Of a stretch of DNA of 64,000 nt, positions 44,242 through 53,250 are shown in pieces. The number at the start of each line of letters is the position of its first letter. Position 1 is the stretch's first letter. This DNA is from Bacteroidota bacterium (GTDB lineage: Bacteria > Bacteroidota > Bacteroidia > Chitinophagales > Chitinophagaceae). Made by a program: the position numbers and the translations under genes. Below the pieces are notes generated by a model. The model saw only the letters and a program-made list of their open reading frames with translations, did no database searches and had not been told where the DNA came from. Location of the stretch: contig JACPEA010000011.1 in the NCBI GenBank assembly GCA_016183765.1, positions 496,001 through 560,000 of the forward strand. Direction: 5' to 3'.

Positions 44242-45825
44242 TTAAAACCGTGTGATATCTCGCGGTATTTTTTTAAAACGGATAGCATACATTGTCAGGT
44301 ACTCGCTGGTAAGTGTACAATTGTCTGCGTATATAATATATTCTTCAGCTTTGGTCCGGATGGTGGCCAGAAAATCATGGTCAAGTGTGGTGGCACGCCC
44401 GGGTTCATAAAAAAAATAATAAGCCGTTTGGTTGTGCAGGCCCAGCAAAAAAGGGTTGTCTTTATTTTTAGCCGTATCGGGTAAAGCCTGCTGGGTTTCC
44501 GTGTAAAAAATATAGCGGCGCAGCTCTTTTACCGGAACCGACTCATTCAGAATACCTTCTTCTGTAAAAATGGGGTGCCCCAGCGTATAATAATCAAAGC
44601 CGCCGCCGGTGCCTTCTTTGTCTGCATAACCACCGATCACCCGTTTCACCCTTTCGGCTGTAATGGTTTCGGCATAGTTCTCCATTTCAATGAGAATGAA
44701 CTTGCGATTGCCCCCATCCTGTTTGTTCAGGTTTAATACCGCATGGGCCGTAGTGCCGGAGCCAGCGAATGAGTCGAGGATGATGGCATTTTTATCAGTA
44801 CTCAGCTGAACTAATCGCTCCATTAGTTTTAGTGGTTTGGGTGTGTCAAATGGCAGGCTACTTTCAGGAAAAATTTGTTTTATCTCTTTTTTTGCTTCCT
44901 GTGTGTGACCAACTTCCTTATATGTCCAAACTGTTAATGGGGTCATCCCGTCTTTAACATCACTTTTGAATCTTTTCAGTCTAGGCATATTAGAGCCTGT
45001 TTCTCCAAACCAAATTCTTGATTCACTTTGTAACTCATTGAATCTTTCTTCGGTGACAACCCAACATCTTCCGGAAGGGGGCAAGTAAGTTTGCCCGGAG
45101 GGAGTTGTGATTTGATAAAGTTTCTCTTTTATGACAGGCCCAACTGTTAGATCGCTTGAAGTCCAATCTCCTCGGCTATCATTGTCTGGATTAGCGTATC
45201 TGTTATCTGCATCTTCTGTTCTTGGTAAGCTGAATTCTACTTGGCTAGCTTTTTTTGCGTAGCATAGAATAAAGTCGTGATTCGGCGAAAACCTTTTTTT
45301 GGTATTTATTGGAGAAAATGCCCTCTGCCAAATGACATTATTTATAAAGTTGTTAGTACCGAAAATCTCATCTAACAATAATTTTAGATTTGCCTGTTCA
45401 TAATCATCAATTGAACAAAAGAAGATGCCATCATCTGATAAAAGCCTATGTAGAAGTTTTATCCTTGGATACATCATGCAAAGCCATTTATCATCACGCG
45501 AAAGATCTTCCCCTTCTTTGCCAACAATTTTTGAAAACCATTTTTGAATTGTCGGATGGTTTACTTTATCAGTATATAACCATTGTTCTTTCCCGGTATT
45601 ATACGGCGGATCTATATAAATACACTTGATCTTTCCTTCATACTCCGGCAGTAAAGCTTTCAGCGCTTCCAGGTTATCGCCATGAATGATCCGGTTCCCG
45701 CTTCCGCCGACCGATTTACTTTTTTTCCCGTTAGGGAAACCATACCCATGCTCCAAAACACGGAAAGGCACGTCGAGGTGATGGTTGATCACCTTGTCTT
45801 TTCCTATCCAATGTAATGTGGGCAT
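44242..45825 (-). CDS. mod: Type III modification methyltransferase (Mod)
   Basis: This 527-residue beta-class N6-adenine methyltransferase sets the target sequence of the type III system. Motif IV is IYIDPPYNTG (DPPY 72-75) and motif I is ILDSFAGSGTTAHAVL (353-359), in the beta order. The target recognition region between (about 150-310) is clearly more AT-rich in DNA than the rest of the gene, suggesting a swapped domain. The start IHGDNLEALKALLP is standard. The divergent XRE regulator at 45965 is a likely controller. Confidence 0.92.
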   Translation of the reverse strand: MPTLHWIGKDKVINHHLDVPFRVLEHGYGFPNGKKSKSVGGSGNRIIHGDNLEALKALLPEYEGKIKCIYIDPPYNTGKEQWLYTDKVNHPTIQKWFSKIVGKEGEDLSRDDKWLCMMYPRIKLLHRLLSDDGIFFCSIDDYEQANLKLLLDEIFGTNNFINNVIWQRAFSPINTKKRFSPNHDFILCYAKKASQVEFSLPRTEDADNRYANPDNDSRGDWTSSDLTVGPVIKEKLYQITTPSGQTYLPPSGRCWVVTEERFNELQSESRIWFGETGSNMPRLKRFKSDVKDGMTPLTVWTYKEVGHTQEAKKEIKQIFPESSLPFDTPKPLKLMERLVQLSTDKNAIILDSFAGSGTTAHAVLNLNKQDGGNRKFILIEMENYAETITAERVKRVIGGYADKEGTGGGFDYYTLGHPIFTEEGILNESVPVKELRRYIFYTETQQALPDTAKNKDNPFLLGLHNQTAYYFFYEPGRATTLDHDFLATIRTKAEEYIIYADNCTLTSEYLTMYAIRFKKIPRDITRF

Positions 45826-45874
45826 CTGTCTTCTAAGGTTTGATAAGTACAGGAGCTGTCGTAAAACAACAATA

Positions 45875-45932
45875 TTGTACTATAAAGACAGTAAATGTAT
45901 TTAAAATATCTTAAACTGTACTTTTAGGACAA
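45875..45932. promoter_or_regulatory. Dyad operator between mod and the XRE regulator
   Basis: TTGTACTATAAAGACAGT (45875-45892) and ACTGTACTTTTAGGACAA (45915-45932) form an imperfect inverted pair 22 bp apart in the 139-bp divergent gap. This fits control of both directions by the XRE protein. An inner palindrome ACAATATTGT is at 45869-45878. Confidence 0.55.
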
Positions 45933-45964
45933 TTCAAGATGAGGGTGTTGAAGAAATTTGATTT

Positions 45965-46333
45965 GTGAAAAAAACCATCGGAGAACGAATACGGAAGCTG
46001 CGGCAAAGCAAAGACTATACCCAGGATAATATGGCTGCTGAACTGGAGATCACTGCGGGTGCTTATGCCAAAATTGAACGTGGCGAAACCGATCCCTCCG
46101 CCACCCGCCTGCTCAGGATCGCTGAAATCCTGGAAGTGGATGTAGCCAGTTTTTTTACCGGGGGCAACCCCGTACCACAGCAGGTTGTACAATCAGCCCC
46201 CCAGCCTTATGGCTATGCGTCTAAAGAAGAACTGGCCCAGTTAGCCCAACTGGTAAAACAGCTGGTCCAGGACCTGGAAAAATTGAAAGAACAACTAACA
46301 GCAGTGCCAAAAGCAACTAAAAAAGGAAAATAA
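45965..46333 (+). CDS. XRE-family regulator, possible R-M controller
   Basis: This 122-residue protein has an N-terminal lambda-repressor-type HTH (IGERIRKLRQSKDYTQDNMA through ITAGAYAKIERGETDPSATR). A C-terminal heptad-rich helix (SKEELAQLAQLVKQLVQDLE) likely dimerises. The GTG at 45965 is the only plausible start because a TGA lies in frame just before it. Its position, divergent from mod over a dyad, suggests it times expression of the restriction system like a C protein. It is longer than ordinary C proteins (about 80 residues). Confidence 0.8.
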   Translation: MKKTIGERIRKLRQSKDYTQDNMAAELEITAGAYAKIERGETDPSATRLLRIAEILEVDVASFFTGGNPVPQQVVQSAPQPYGYASKEELAQLAQLVKQLVQDLEKLKEQLTAVPKATKKGK

Positions 46334-46556
46334 GATTCCTGCACGTACAACACCCGGACTGGTTCCCCGGGCTTACCCCCCTTTGACATTGCACATATCC
46401 CGGAAGAGAGTCCTTTTACCACGGGATTTTTCCCGTTTTTTGCCTTTTTTCCCATTTTCTGGCACCATACTTGTAACCGATAAGCAGCGGTACAGCTGTC
46501 TGTATTGTCTAAGAGAATGGTTTCCCCCGCTATTTCAGAAATTTTATACATCCGTT

Positions 46557-46811
46557 ATGCATATCCAGAATTTACAACCGGGGTTAGTGGAAGAGCGCAG
46601 TTTTGTAACCGTAATGGCCGACAGGAACGGTCGGCTGGTACTGAAAGTGCTGGATATGGATGGACGTATTGCCAAAACCATGGTGGCCCAGATCAATGAA
46701 GGACGTCAGCAACTGGAGCTGAACATGGGCGATCTGAATAGCGGCCGGTATGTAATGAATGCTTTCAGCGGTGACATATTCATCAAGTCCATCCGCTTTG
46801 AAAAGCAATAA
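46557..46811 (+). CDS. Orphan type IX secretion CTD-like small protein
   Basis: This 84-residue protein consists only of a beta-sandwich that recalls the Por/type IX sorting domain: VTVMADRNGRLVLKVLDMDG, then INEGRQQLELNMGDLNSGRY (pattern GxxxLxLxxLxxGxY), then FIKSIRFEKQ. Sorting domains normally sit at the end of large secreted proteins, yet there is no such body and no signal peptide here. The frame is open upstream to 46383 but that part does not look coding. It may be a decayed or free-standing relative. Confidence 0.6.
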   Translation: MHIQNLQPGLVEERSFVTVMADRNGRLVLKVLDMDGRIAKTMVAQINEGRQQLELNMGDLNSGRYVMNAFSGDIFIKSIRFEKQ

Positions 46812-46839
46812 CTAAGGGTTCAATTGGGGGTATCTATAT

Positions 46840-46874
46840 GGGTCTCGCCGTAATACTGGCGGGACCTTTGTTTT
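46840..46874 (+). terminator. Terminator after the CTD-like gene
   Basis: GGTCTCGCC and GGCGGGACC pair (one G-T) around an 8-base loop, followed by TTTGTTTT. Confidence 0.7.
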
Positions 46875-46915
46875 AAAATAGCTGTATAGCTGTCGTAAAG
46901 TTTTTTGCTGATACA

Positions 46916-47968
46916 CTATCTGTTTTTCTGCGCTTGCATATAGGACGATACCCGTTGTTTCGCATTTTCCCTCACATTCAGGTAAAAAAAGTTCAGGTCC
47001 GCTACATGGTAGTTCCGGCCGGTGAGGAACAGGTTGCCGAAGAAACGGGGTTTGCCTGTCCAAAGTACCCCCTGTACGGCTTTGGCATCAATGATCTTTG
47101 GGATCAGCCGGTTGAAGTTGAGCAATAGTCCGCCTTTGTTTTCTATTCTTTCTGCCAGGGGTTTACCGGCATCCCAGGTAAGCGGGTTGGTTACAGTGGC
47201 AACAAAGGGTTCTTTAGCGATATAATCCGGCTTATACCCTTCGCGCATGGTGCGCCAGCTAACTGCACAGCCGGTCTGCCAAGGGGTGAGGCAGGGTTGA
47301 ATGGAAGAGAACCAGTCAGGCTCCAGCGGCATACCTACCAGGTAAGCAGCGATCAGCTGTTTGCCCAGTTCGGTGCCATCAAACAGTTCTTTCAATAAAC
47401 GTTTGGCATGCTGTGTTCCCTGGCTATGCGATGCAATGATCACCGGGCGGCCATGATTGTAATGCGAGAGATAATACTGAAATGCGGTTTTCACATCCTG
47501 GTACGCCAATTCAAAAGCAGCCAGGGCCTGCAGTGTGTCCTGGGCGTTTGCCGGGAAATAGGCATAGTAGTTGGCCTGGCGGTAACGGGGGGCATAAACC
47601 CGGCCCGCTTCGTTGAATACGCTGGCCTGCAGTAAGATACTGGTGTAATCGGTTTTGGCATTCAGTTCGGCATCATCGATCGGCGCGTTCCAGCCAAGGC
47701 TTTTCTTTTGATCGGTATAAGTGGTGGGATAGATAAAAAAAACATCAGCGCTGGTATCGGGTTGATACGACTTCCGTAAAGGAGCAGGCACGCTATCAGA
47801 AGGGTCCCATTTGGACGGTAATGCGGCCCAATGATCCGGGTTGCTGTAATCAGGCGCCCCGTGGGTATTGGTAAATGTATAATGGGAGATAAAACGATGA
47901 TACCCATTGCTGCATCCCCCAACAAAAAAGAAAAATATCCAAACGATGAATGGCCATTTCCGGATCAT
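46916..47968 (-). CDS. DUF3089 alpha/beta-hydrolase-like lipoprotein
   Basis: This 350-residue exported protein has a lipobox (FFFVGGCSNG, Cys about 19). DUF3089 signs are ADVFFIYPTTY, the nucleophile elbow IIASHSQGTQHA (Ser in SHSQG) and YLVGMPLEPDWF. The family has a lipase/esterase-like fold with unknown substrate. Anchoring in the outer membrane or periplasm is inferred. It stands alone, divergent from the 2OG-Fe(II) oxygenase gene. Confidence 0.87.
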   Translation of the reverse strand: MIRKWPFIVWIFFFFVGGCSNGYHRFISHYTFTNTHGAPDYSNPDHWAALPSKWDPSDSVPAPLRKSYQPDTSADVFFIYPTTYTDQKKSLGWNAPIDDAELNAKTDYTSILLQASVFNEAGRVYAPRYRQANYYAYFPANAQDTLQALAAFELAYQDVKTAFQYYLSHYNHGRPVIIASHSQGTQHAKRLLKELFDGTELGKQLIAAYLVGMPLEPDWFSSIQPCLTPWQTGCAVSWRTMREGYKPDYIAKEPFVATVTNPLTWDAGKPLAERIENKGGLLLNFNRLIPKIIDAKAVQGVLWTGKPRFFGNLFLTGRNYHVADLNFFYLNVRENAKQRVSSYMQAQKNR

Positions 47969-48092
47969 ATCTTAAAGTTGATAAAAATTCTCCATAAGCG
48001 CATATTATCTACACATTACCTGGTATGATGCCTATTTTGTATTTTTCACGCCATATCCGATCTATTTTACTCACTAAACTATCTAACGAATT

Positions 48093-49037
48093 ATGTCTAT
48101 TCCTGTCGTTGACCTGGCAGATTTCCTGGGTGGAGATGCCGGTCGTAAAGCAGCATTTGTAGAGTCACTGGGTAAGGCCTATGAAGAAGTGGGTTTTGTG
48201 GCAGTGAAGAACCACGGGGTGCCTGATGAACTGATTGCACAGCAATATGAATATGTACAACAGTTCTTTTCCTTACCGCTGGAAAAGAAACTGGCATATG
48301 AGATCCCCGGACTGTCCGGCCAGCGCGGTTATACCAGTTTTGGCCGCGAGCATGCCAAAGGCAGTGAAGCCCCGGACCTGAAAGAGTTTTTCCAGTATGG
48401 TCAAACGGTGGAAGACAAGGATCCCATAAAGTCTGAATACCCCGATAACGTATCCGTACCGGAAATAGCTGCGTTCAACCAGACCCTGTTCAACGCTTAC
48501 CGCAATTTTGAAAAAAGCGGGAAAGCCCTGTTGCAGGCCATCGCTTTATACCTCGGACTGGATGAACATTTTTTCGATGAATCCATTCACAACGGGAACT
48601 CCATCCTGCGTTGTATACATTATCCACCCATCACCCAGGAGCCCAGGTCTGCGATCCGCGCGGAACAGCATGAGGATATTAACCTGATCACTTTACTGGT
48701 AGGCGCTTCTGCTGATGGTCTGCAGATCCTGACCAAACAGGGCGACTGGGTAGGCGTTACCTCACTGCCCGAGCAGATCGTGGTGAATGTGGGCGATATG
48801 CTGCAGCGGCTCACCAACAACAAACTGCGCAGTACCACGCACCGGGTGGTGAATCCGCCAAGGGAACTCTGGCATACCAGCCGTTTTTCCATGCCATTCT
48901 TCCTGCATCCCAGGAGCGAGATGAGCCTTGCCTGCCTGGAAAGCTGTATTGATGCCGAACATCCCAAAGCCTACCCCGATGCAACAGCAGGAGAATACCT
49001 TGACGAGCGCCTACGGGAAATTGGATTGAAGAAATAA
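48093..49037 (+). CDS. 2-oxoglutarate/Fe(II)-dependent oxygenase (IPNS-like)
   Basis: This 314-residue enzyme is of the isopenicillin-N-synthase-like group. The N-terminal DIOX_N part begins IPVVDLADFLGG with VGFVAVKNHGVP. Iron ligands are His193 and Asp195 (QHEDINLITLL) and His250 (STTHRVVNPP); the 2-oxoglutarate Arg is Arg264 (SRFSMPFF). These oxidise small molecules; the substrate is not predictable. A strong hairpin follows. Confidence 0.92.
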   Translation: MSIPVVDLADFLGGDAGRKAAFVESLGKAYEEVGFVAVKNHGVPDELIAQQYEYVQQFFSLPLEKKLAYEIPGLSGQRGYTSFGREHAKGSEAPDLKEFFQYGQTVEDKDPIKSEYPDNVSVPEIAAFNQTLFNAYRNFEKSGKALLQAIALYLGLDEHFFDESIHNGNSILRCIHYPPITQEPRSAIRAEQHEDINLITLLVGASADGLQILTKQGDWVGVTSLPEQIVVNVGDMLQRLTNNKLRSTTHRVVNPPRELWHTSRFSMPFFLHPRSEMSLACLESCIDAEHPKAYPDATAGEYLDERLREIGLKK

Positions 49038-49050
49038 CCCTTATTCATAA

Positions 49051-49111
49051 CCGTGCCTTAGTGCCTTTGTGTGCAATTATCCCGCACAAAGGCACTAAGG
49101 CACGGTTTTTT
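49051..49111 (+). terminator. 21-bp perfect stem terminator
   Basis: CCGTGCCTTAGTGCCTTTGTG is followed 14 bases later by its full complement and then a T-run. The word TGTGCCTTTG recurs at 50464-50473. Confidence 0.85.
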
Positions 49112-49183
49112 GACCACTATGCGTATTTGTTTACCCCAAGCCTGAAATTTTAATTAAATTCCGCTCTCAACAAAGTACTCCTG

Positions 49184-50440
49184 ATGGTTGTGATGCGCCA
49201 TATACCTTTTTTGCGGGCTGTGTTCTGGCACAGCATTACCGCAGTAGGAGGGCCGCAGGGACATATGGGCATGATGTTGAAGACCTTTGTACAACAAAGA
49301 AAAGATCTGACCGAAACGGAACTGATCGAATACAACGGCTTTTGCCAGCTGTTGCCCGGGGCCTCTTCTACACAGACACTTACACTGATCGGTTACAAAA
49401 GAGGAGGACTGCCCCTGGCTATCCTTACACTGCTCATCTGGATACTACCCGCCTGTGCATTGATGGGCGGCATCTCTTTCCTGCTGGATTATTTTGAAGA
49501 TATGGGGCTGAAAGTGGGGGTGTTCAAATTCGTGCGTCCCATGGCCATCGGGTTTATCGCGTATTCCACTTTCCGCATTTTCGGGGTGGCGGTTAATAAC
49601 ACCATTACCAAAGTGATCATGGTAGTGGCCACCCTGGCCACATTCATTGCATTCAAGACACCCTGGATCTTCCCGGCACTGATCGTAGCGGCAGGTATTG
49701 CCACCAACTTCAGCGACAGGAGGATACCGCAGACAGAGATCCCGCATAAAAAAGTAGGCTGGGGTAATATCCTCATCTTTTTTGCCCTGTTTGGACTGGC
49801 GGGTTATTTTTCAGAAACAGCCAGCCGCCAAAACTGGGAATACCGAAAACCGATCAACCTGTTCGAGAATACCTACCGCTTCGGCAGCCTGGTATTCGGC
49901 GGCGGAGACGTGCTGATACCGCTGATGTATGAACAATATGTGATTCGCCCGGAAACAAAAAGGGTACAGTCCACTAAAAGAGACGTTCTGAAAATGAGCC
50001 GGGAAGATTTTTTAACCGGATCGGGTATGGTGCGCGCCATACCTGGCCCCGTATTCTCTATCGGCGCCTTCACCGGTGGCATGGTGCTGCGCGACCAGGG
50101 TACGCTGATGCAGTTACTGGGCTGTGTGATCGGCGCCATAGGTATCTTTTTACCCAGCGCCCTGCTGGTGCTGTTCTTTTTCCCGGTATGGCATAACCTG
50201 AAAAAATATGCGGCGATCTACCGGTCGTTGGAGGGCATCAATGCCGCTGTCGTGGGTATCATGGCAGGAGCTACCTGTTACCTCATCAAAGACACATTCC
50301 TTAGTTCGCTGATCCAGGCGGAAGCCATCGGTATCTGGGACCTGATGATCGTGATCCTTACTTTCCTGCTGCTCAACAGCCATAAGATACCCGCTCCCCT
50401 TATTGTAGCAGGCTGCCTGGTATTGGGCTGGTTTATCTGA
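49184..50440 (+). CDS. chrA: Chromate transporter family protein (ChrA)
   Basis: This 418-residue two-domain (long-chain) CHR transporter carries each signature twice: [12 protein letters not shown], then [18 protein letters not shown] in the N-half, and [13 protein letters not shown], then [15 protein letters not shown] in the C-half. About ten membrane helices are visible. Members export chromate by proton symport/antiport, though many homologues may carry other oxyanions. It is a single gene with no metal-resistance neighbours. Confidence 0.92.
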   Translation: MVVMRHIPFLRAVFWHSITAVGGPQGHMGMMLKTFVQQRKDLTETELIEYNGFCQLLPGASSTQTLTLIGYKRGGLPLAILTLLIWILPACALMGGISFLLDYFEDMGLKVGVFKFVRPMAIGFIAYSTFRIFGVAVNNTITKVIMVVATLATFIAFKTPWIFPALIVAAGIATNFSDRRIPQTEIPHKKVGWGNILIFFALFGLAGYFSETASRQNWEYRKPINLFENTYRFGSLVFGGGDVLIPLMYEQYVIRPETKRVQSTKRDVLKMSREDFLTGSGMVRAIPGPVFSIGAFTGGMVLRDQGTLMQLLGCVIGAIGIFLPSALLVLFFFPVWHNLKKYAAIYRSLEGINAAVVGIMAGATCYLIKDTFLSSLIQAEAIGIWDLMIVILTFLLLNSHKIPAPLIVAGCLVLGWFI

Positions 50441-50555
50441 TACCCCCAAAAAAACCGCGACTTTGTGCCTTTGCGGCCAAACCTCCTCCAAAAACAAGGT
50501 AAATGAAGTGGTCAGTAATATACCTGTTACATAAAGGAATTTCGTATATTAGAGC

Positions 50556-51299
50556 ATGGTCACACTAGCACTGTATAACCTGAAAGGCGGGGTTGGTAAA
50601 ACTGCTGCCACAATCAACCTGGCGTATTTAGCTGCCAAAGAAGGCTATAAAACCCTGATCTGGGATATGGACCCGCAAGGCTCCTCTTCCTTTTATCTCG
50701 GTGCCGAAGCCAATACCAAAAACGAATCGCGTAAGCTGCTGAGCAGTGAAATGGAATTGCTGGACGCGGTACAGGCTTCTGCTTATGAGAACCTCGACAT
50801 CATTCCTGCCGACCTTTCTGCCCGTCATGCAGATGTGCAACTGAGCGAAATGAAACATTCGAAAAGAAAGATCTCTTCTTTGTTGTCGGGCCTGAAGAAA
50901 GACTATGATGTCGTGATCCTGGACTGTCCGCCCGGGATCTCTATCCTGCATGATGCCGTTTTTGCCGGTGTTGACTGGATACTGATGCCCAATATCCCTA
51001 CCACTTTATCGATCCGGTCTTATGAAACAGTGGCGGCTTATTTCAGGGAGAATGAGCTGGACCTCTCCAAGCTGAAATGTTTCTTCAGCATGGTGGACCA
51101 CCGTAAGAACCTGCACCATGAAGTGATGAATAGTTTTTATAAGGACAAAGTATTCCTGAAAAGTTATATCCCTTATCTCAGCGATGTGGAGAAAATGGGT
51201 ATCCATGAAGCCCCCCTGGAAACCTTTGCCGCCAGCAGTTATGCGGCGCAGTGTTATCGCGACCTCTGGAAAGAGATCAGGAAGACCTGTATTGAGTAG
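50556..51299 (+). CDS. ParA-family ATPase (chromosomal, no ParB)
   Basis: This 247-residue P-loop ATPase has the deviant Walker A KGGVGKTAATINLA (residues 10-23), switch DMDPQGSSS and Walker B VVILDCPPG. ParA proteins position DNA or protein complexes. No parB or parS-like gene is adjacent, so it is an orphan form, perhaps positioning another cargo. It starts 116 bp after chrA and is followed 40 bp on by an esterase gene in the same direction. Confidence 0.88.
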   Translation: MVTLALYNLKGGVGKTAATINLAYLAAKEGYKTLIWDMDPQGSSSFYLGAEANTKNESRKLLSSEMELLDAVQASAYENLDIIPADLSARHADVQLSEMKHSKRKISSLLSGLKKDYDVVILDCPPGISILHDAVFAGVDWILMPNIPTTLSIRSYETVAAYFRENELDLSKLKCFFSMVDHRKNLHHEVMNSFYKDKVFLKSYIPYLSDVEKMGIHEAPLETFAASSYAAQCYRDLWKEIRKTCIE

Positions 51300-51339
51300 T
51301 TTTTGAAAGTGTCATTTGCTTTTCACCAAACGTCTGCGT

Positions 51340-52071
51340 ATGAACAGAGAACTGGATTCCTGGTATAGTCCTGCGTTGGGAAAAGATATGCCCATCGCCT
51401 CTTATGGACAGGATGGTTTTGCCTTATTACTGATACCCACCGCTGCTGCAGATTACCTGGAATACGAAAGGTTCCAGCTGATCAACGCGCTGGCCCCGTT
51501 CATTGATTCGGGTAAACTGCGGGTATTCAGCATTGACAGCATGAACAAGGAGAGCTGGATGAATGCTGAAATGGTACCCGAACACAAAGCCATCCGTCAT
51601 AACCAGTTCAATGAGTATGTATTTAATGAAGTGGTGCCTTTTATCCGCAACGCTACCAGTCAGGACACCATGATCTATACCTGCGGCGCATCTTTTGGCG
51701 CACTGCATGCCATGAACCTGTTCCTGAAAAGACCCGATATTATCAACGGCGCCATCAGCATGAGTGGCGTGTATAACCTTACGGAATATACCAGGGGATT
51801 TTTTGACGAACAGGTCTATTATAACAGCCCGGAACACTATATGCCCAACCTCACCGATAACTGGTATCTTGAAAAGATCAAAGCCAGTCATCATATACAT
51901 ATCTACACCGGCAGCGGCGCTTATGAAGATCCCGAAGCTTCGCGGCGGTTTGCCGGGATACTGTACAGCAAAGGCATCTGGTATGACCTGGATGTCTGGG
52001 GGCCGGATATCACCCACGACTGGCCTACCTGGCGGACCATCCTGCCTTATATCATCGATACGAAATTCTGA
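51340..52071 (+). CDS. Esterase D-like alpha/beta hydrolase
   Basis: This 243-residue protein is of the putative esterase (esterase D/PF00756) type. The nucleophile elbow is CGASFGALHAM (Ser of GASFG), followed by SMSGVYNLTEYT. The acid and His lie near YTGSGAYEDPEA and ITHDWPTW (His). No signal peptide is visible. ATG 51340 (MNRELDSWYSP) is chosen over a TTG at 51316. The substrate is unknown. Confidence 0.82.
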   Translation: MNRELDSWYSPALGKDMPIASYGQDGFALLLIPTAAADYLEYERFQLINALAPFIDSGKLRVFSIDSMNKESWMNAEMVPEHKAIRHNQFNEYVFNEVVPFIRNATSQDTMIYTCGASFGALHAMNLFLKRPDIINGAISMSGVYNLTEYTRGFFDEQVYYNSPEHYMPNLTDNWYLEKIKASHHIHIYTGSGAYEDPEASRRFAGILYSKGIWYDLDVWGPDITHDWPTWRTILPYIIDTKF

Positions 52072-52240
52072 CGGTTCCCGGGGGCAGGGGATTATATGCA
52101 GCCAGCATTTGTTTTACAGAAGTCGCTGTTTCTTCCGGTGTTACTCTATGCAGGTATATTCTGTAAAAGCCGAGTTAATTCGCCATACATTTCTTGTACT
52201 ATGCCACTGCTGATTTAATATTACAGCCTAAATTGACGAT

Positions 52241-53011
52241 TTGAGAAAAAGTTTACCCTTTCTGCTGCTGGTATTGTTTGCCTGTATCTTTCATGAAAGC
52301 CATGCCCAGACAGTTACCATCAGCGGAACGGTATATGATATTTCTGCCAGGAGGCCGCTGGAAGCGGTAGCGGTGCTGAGCAGTTCGGGTCGCGGAACCA
52401 TTACGGATTCGCTCGGTAATTACAGTATTAGGGTGCCCGCCAAAGATTCGATCTGGTTCTCGCTGATCGGTAAGACCACCATGAAATACCCGGTTGACAC
52501 TATTTCAAACCTGGATCATTTCAATGTGATGATCCATATACGCAGTTTTGAACTGCCGGAGGTGAAAGTGCGGAACAGCTATTATAAATTCGATTCTATC
52601 CAGAACCGGAAAGACTATGCCAAGATCTTTGATTTCAGAAAACCAGGTCTTAGGTTGAGCAATAGCCCCACCTATAATCCAGGCGGTTTGACCGTGGGTT
52701 TCGACCTGGATGAGATCATCAATATGTTCCGCGTAAAAAGGAACCGCAGTATCCAGAGCCTGCAGAAACGTTTGCTGGATCAGGAACAGGAAAAATACGT
52801 GAACAACCGCTACAGCAAACAGTTTGTGAGAAAGATCACCAAACTGGCATCTCCTGAACTGGACACGTTCATGGTCCGCTATCGCCCCGATTACGAAGTG
52901 GTGCAACTGTTGAACGACCTGGAACTGGGATATTATATCCAGCAAAGTTTTGAGCAGTACAAAGCTTCGAAAAACACACCCCGGGGAACGTTGCGCAGAC
53001 GCGACGAATGA
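52241..53011 (+). CDS. Exported carboxypeptidase-regulatory-like domain protein
   Basis: This 256-residue protein has a signal peptide (LPFLLLVLFACIFHESHAQ) and a CarboxypepD_reg-like beta-sandwich (TISGTVYDISARRPLEAVAV, then GTITDSLGNYSIRVPAKDSI) similar to the plug-proximal domain of SusC/TonB receptors. The basic, helical C-terminal half is unrecognised. The start is TTG 52241. Bacteroidota have many such proteins of unknown role at the cell surface. Confidence 0.8.
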   Translation: MRKSLPFLLLVLFACIFHESHAQTVTISGTVYDISARRPLEAVAVLSSSGRGTITDSLGNYSIRVPAKDSIWFSLIGKTTMKYPVDTISNLDHFNVMIHIRSFELPEVKVRNSYYKFDSIQNRKDYAKIFDFRKPGLRLSNSPTYNPGGLTVGFDLDEIINMFRVKRNRSIQSLQKRLLDQEQEKYVNNRYSKQFVRKITKLASPELDTFMVRYRPDYEVVQLLNDLELGYYIQQSFEQYKASKNTPRGTLRRRDE

Positions 53012-53220
53012 GCAGCCATTAAAGATAAAATATCGGGCAGGGATATGGAAGGGTAGGGTACGGGAGTACCGGAGGTAGCCAAATGCCTACACCCATACAA
53101 ATAAAACGGGGGTTCCGGCGATAATCCTGTACTGCAAACCGATCATTTTAAAGATTCAGCCGAATTATTTTGGCAGCTTAACCATTCATCGATAAACTGC
53201 AGTCAGATATAAATAGTTTT

Positions 53221-53228
53221 TATCTTTA
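53221..53228 (+). promoter_or_regulatory. -7 box of second RND operon
   Basis: TATCTTTA differs from TAnnTTTG in one base and lies 22 bp before the TTG start at 53251. Confidence 0.4.
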
Positions 53229-53250
53229 ACGGCCCTTAAATTATACGACT

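Noticed and set aside
50556-51299. Plasmid or phage partition locus
   Set aside because: No parB, replication or phage genes nearby; surrounding genes are ordinary chromosomal ones.
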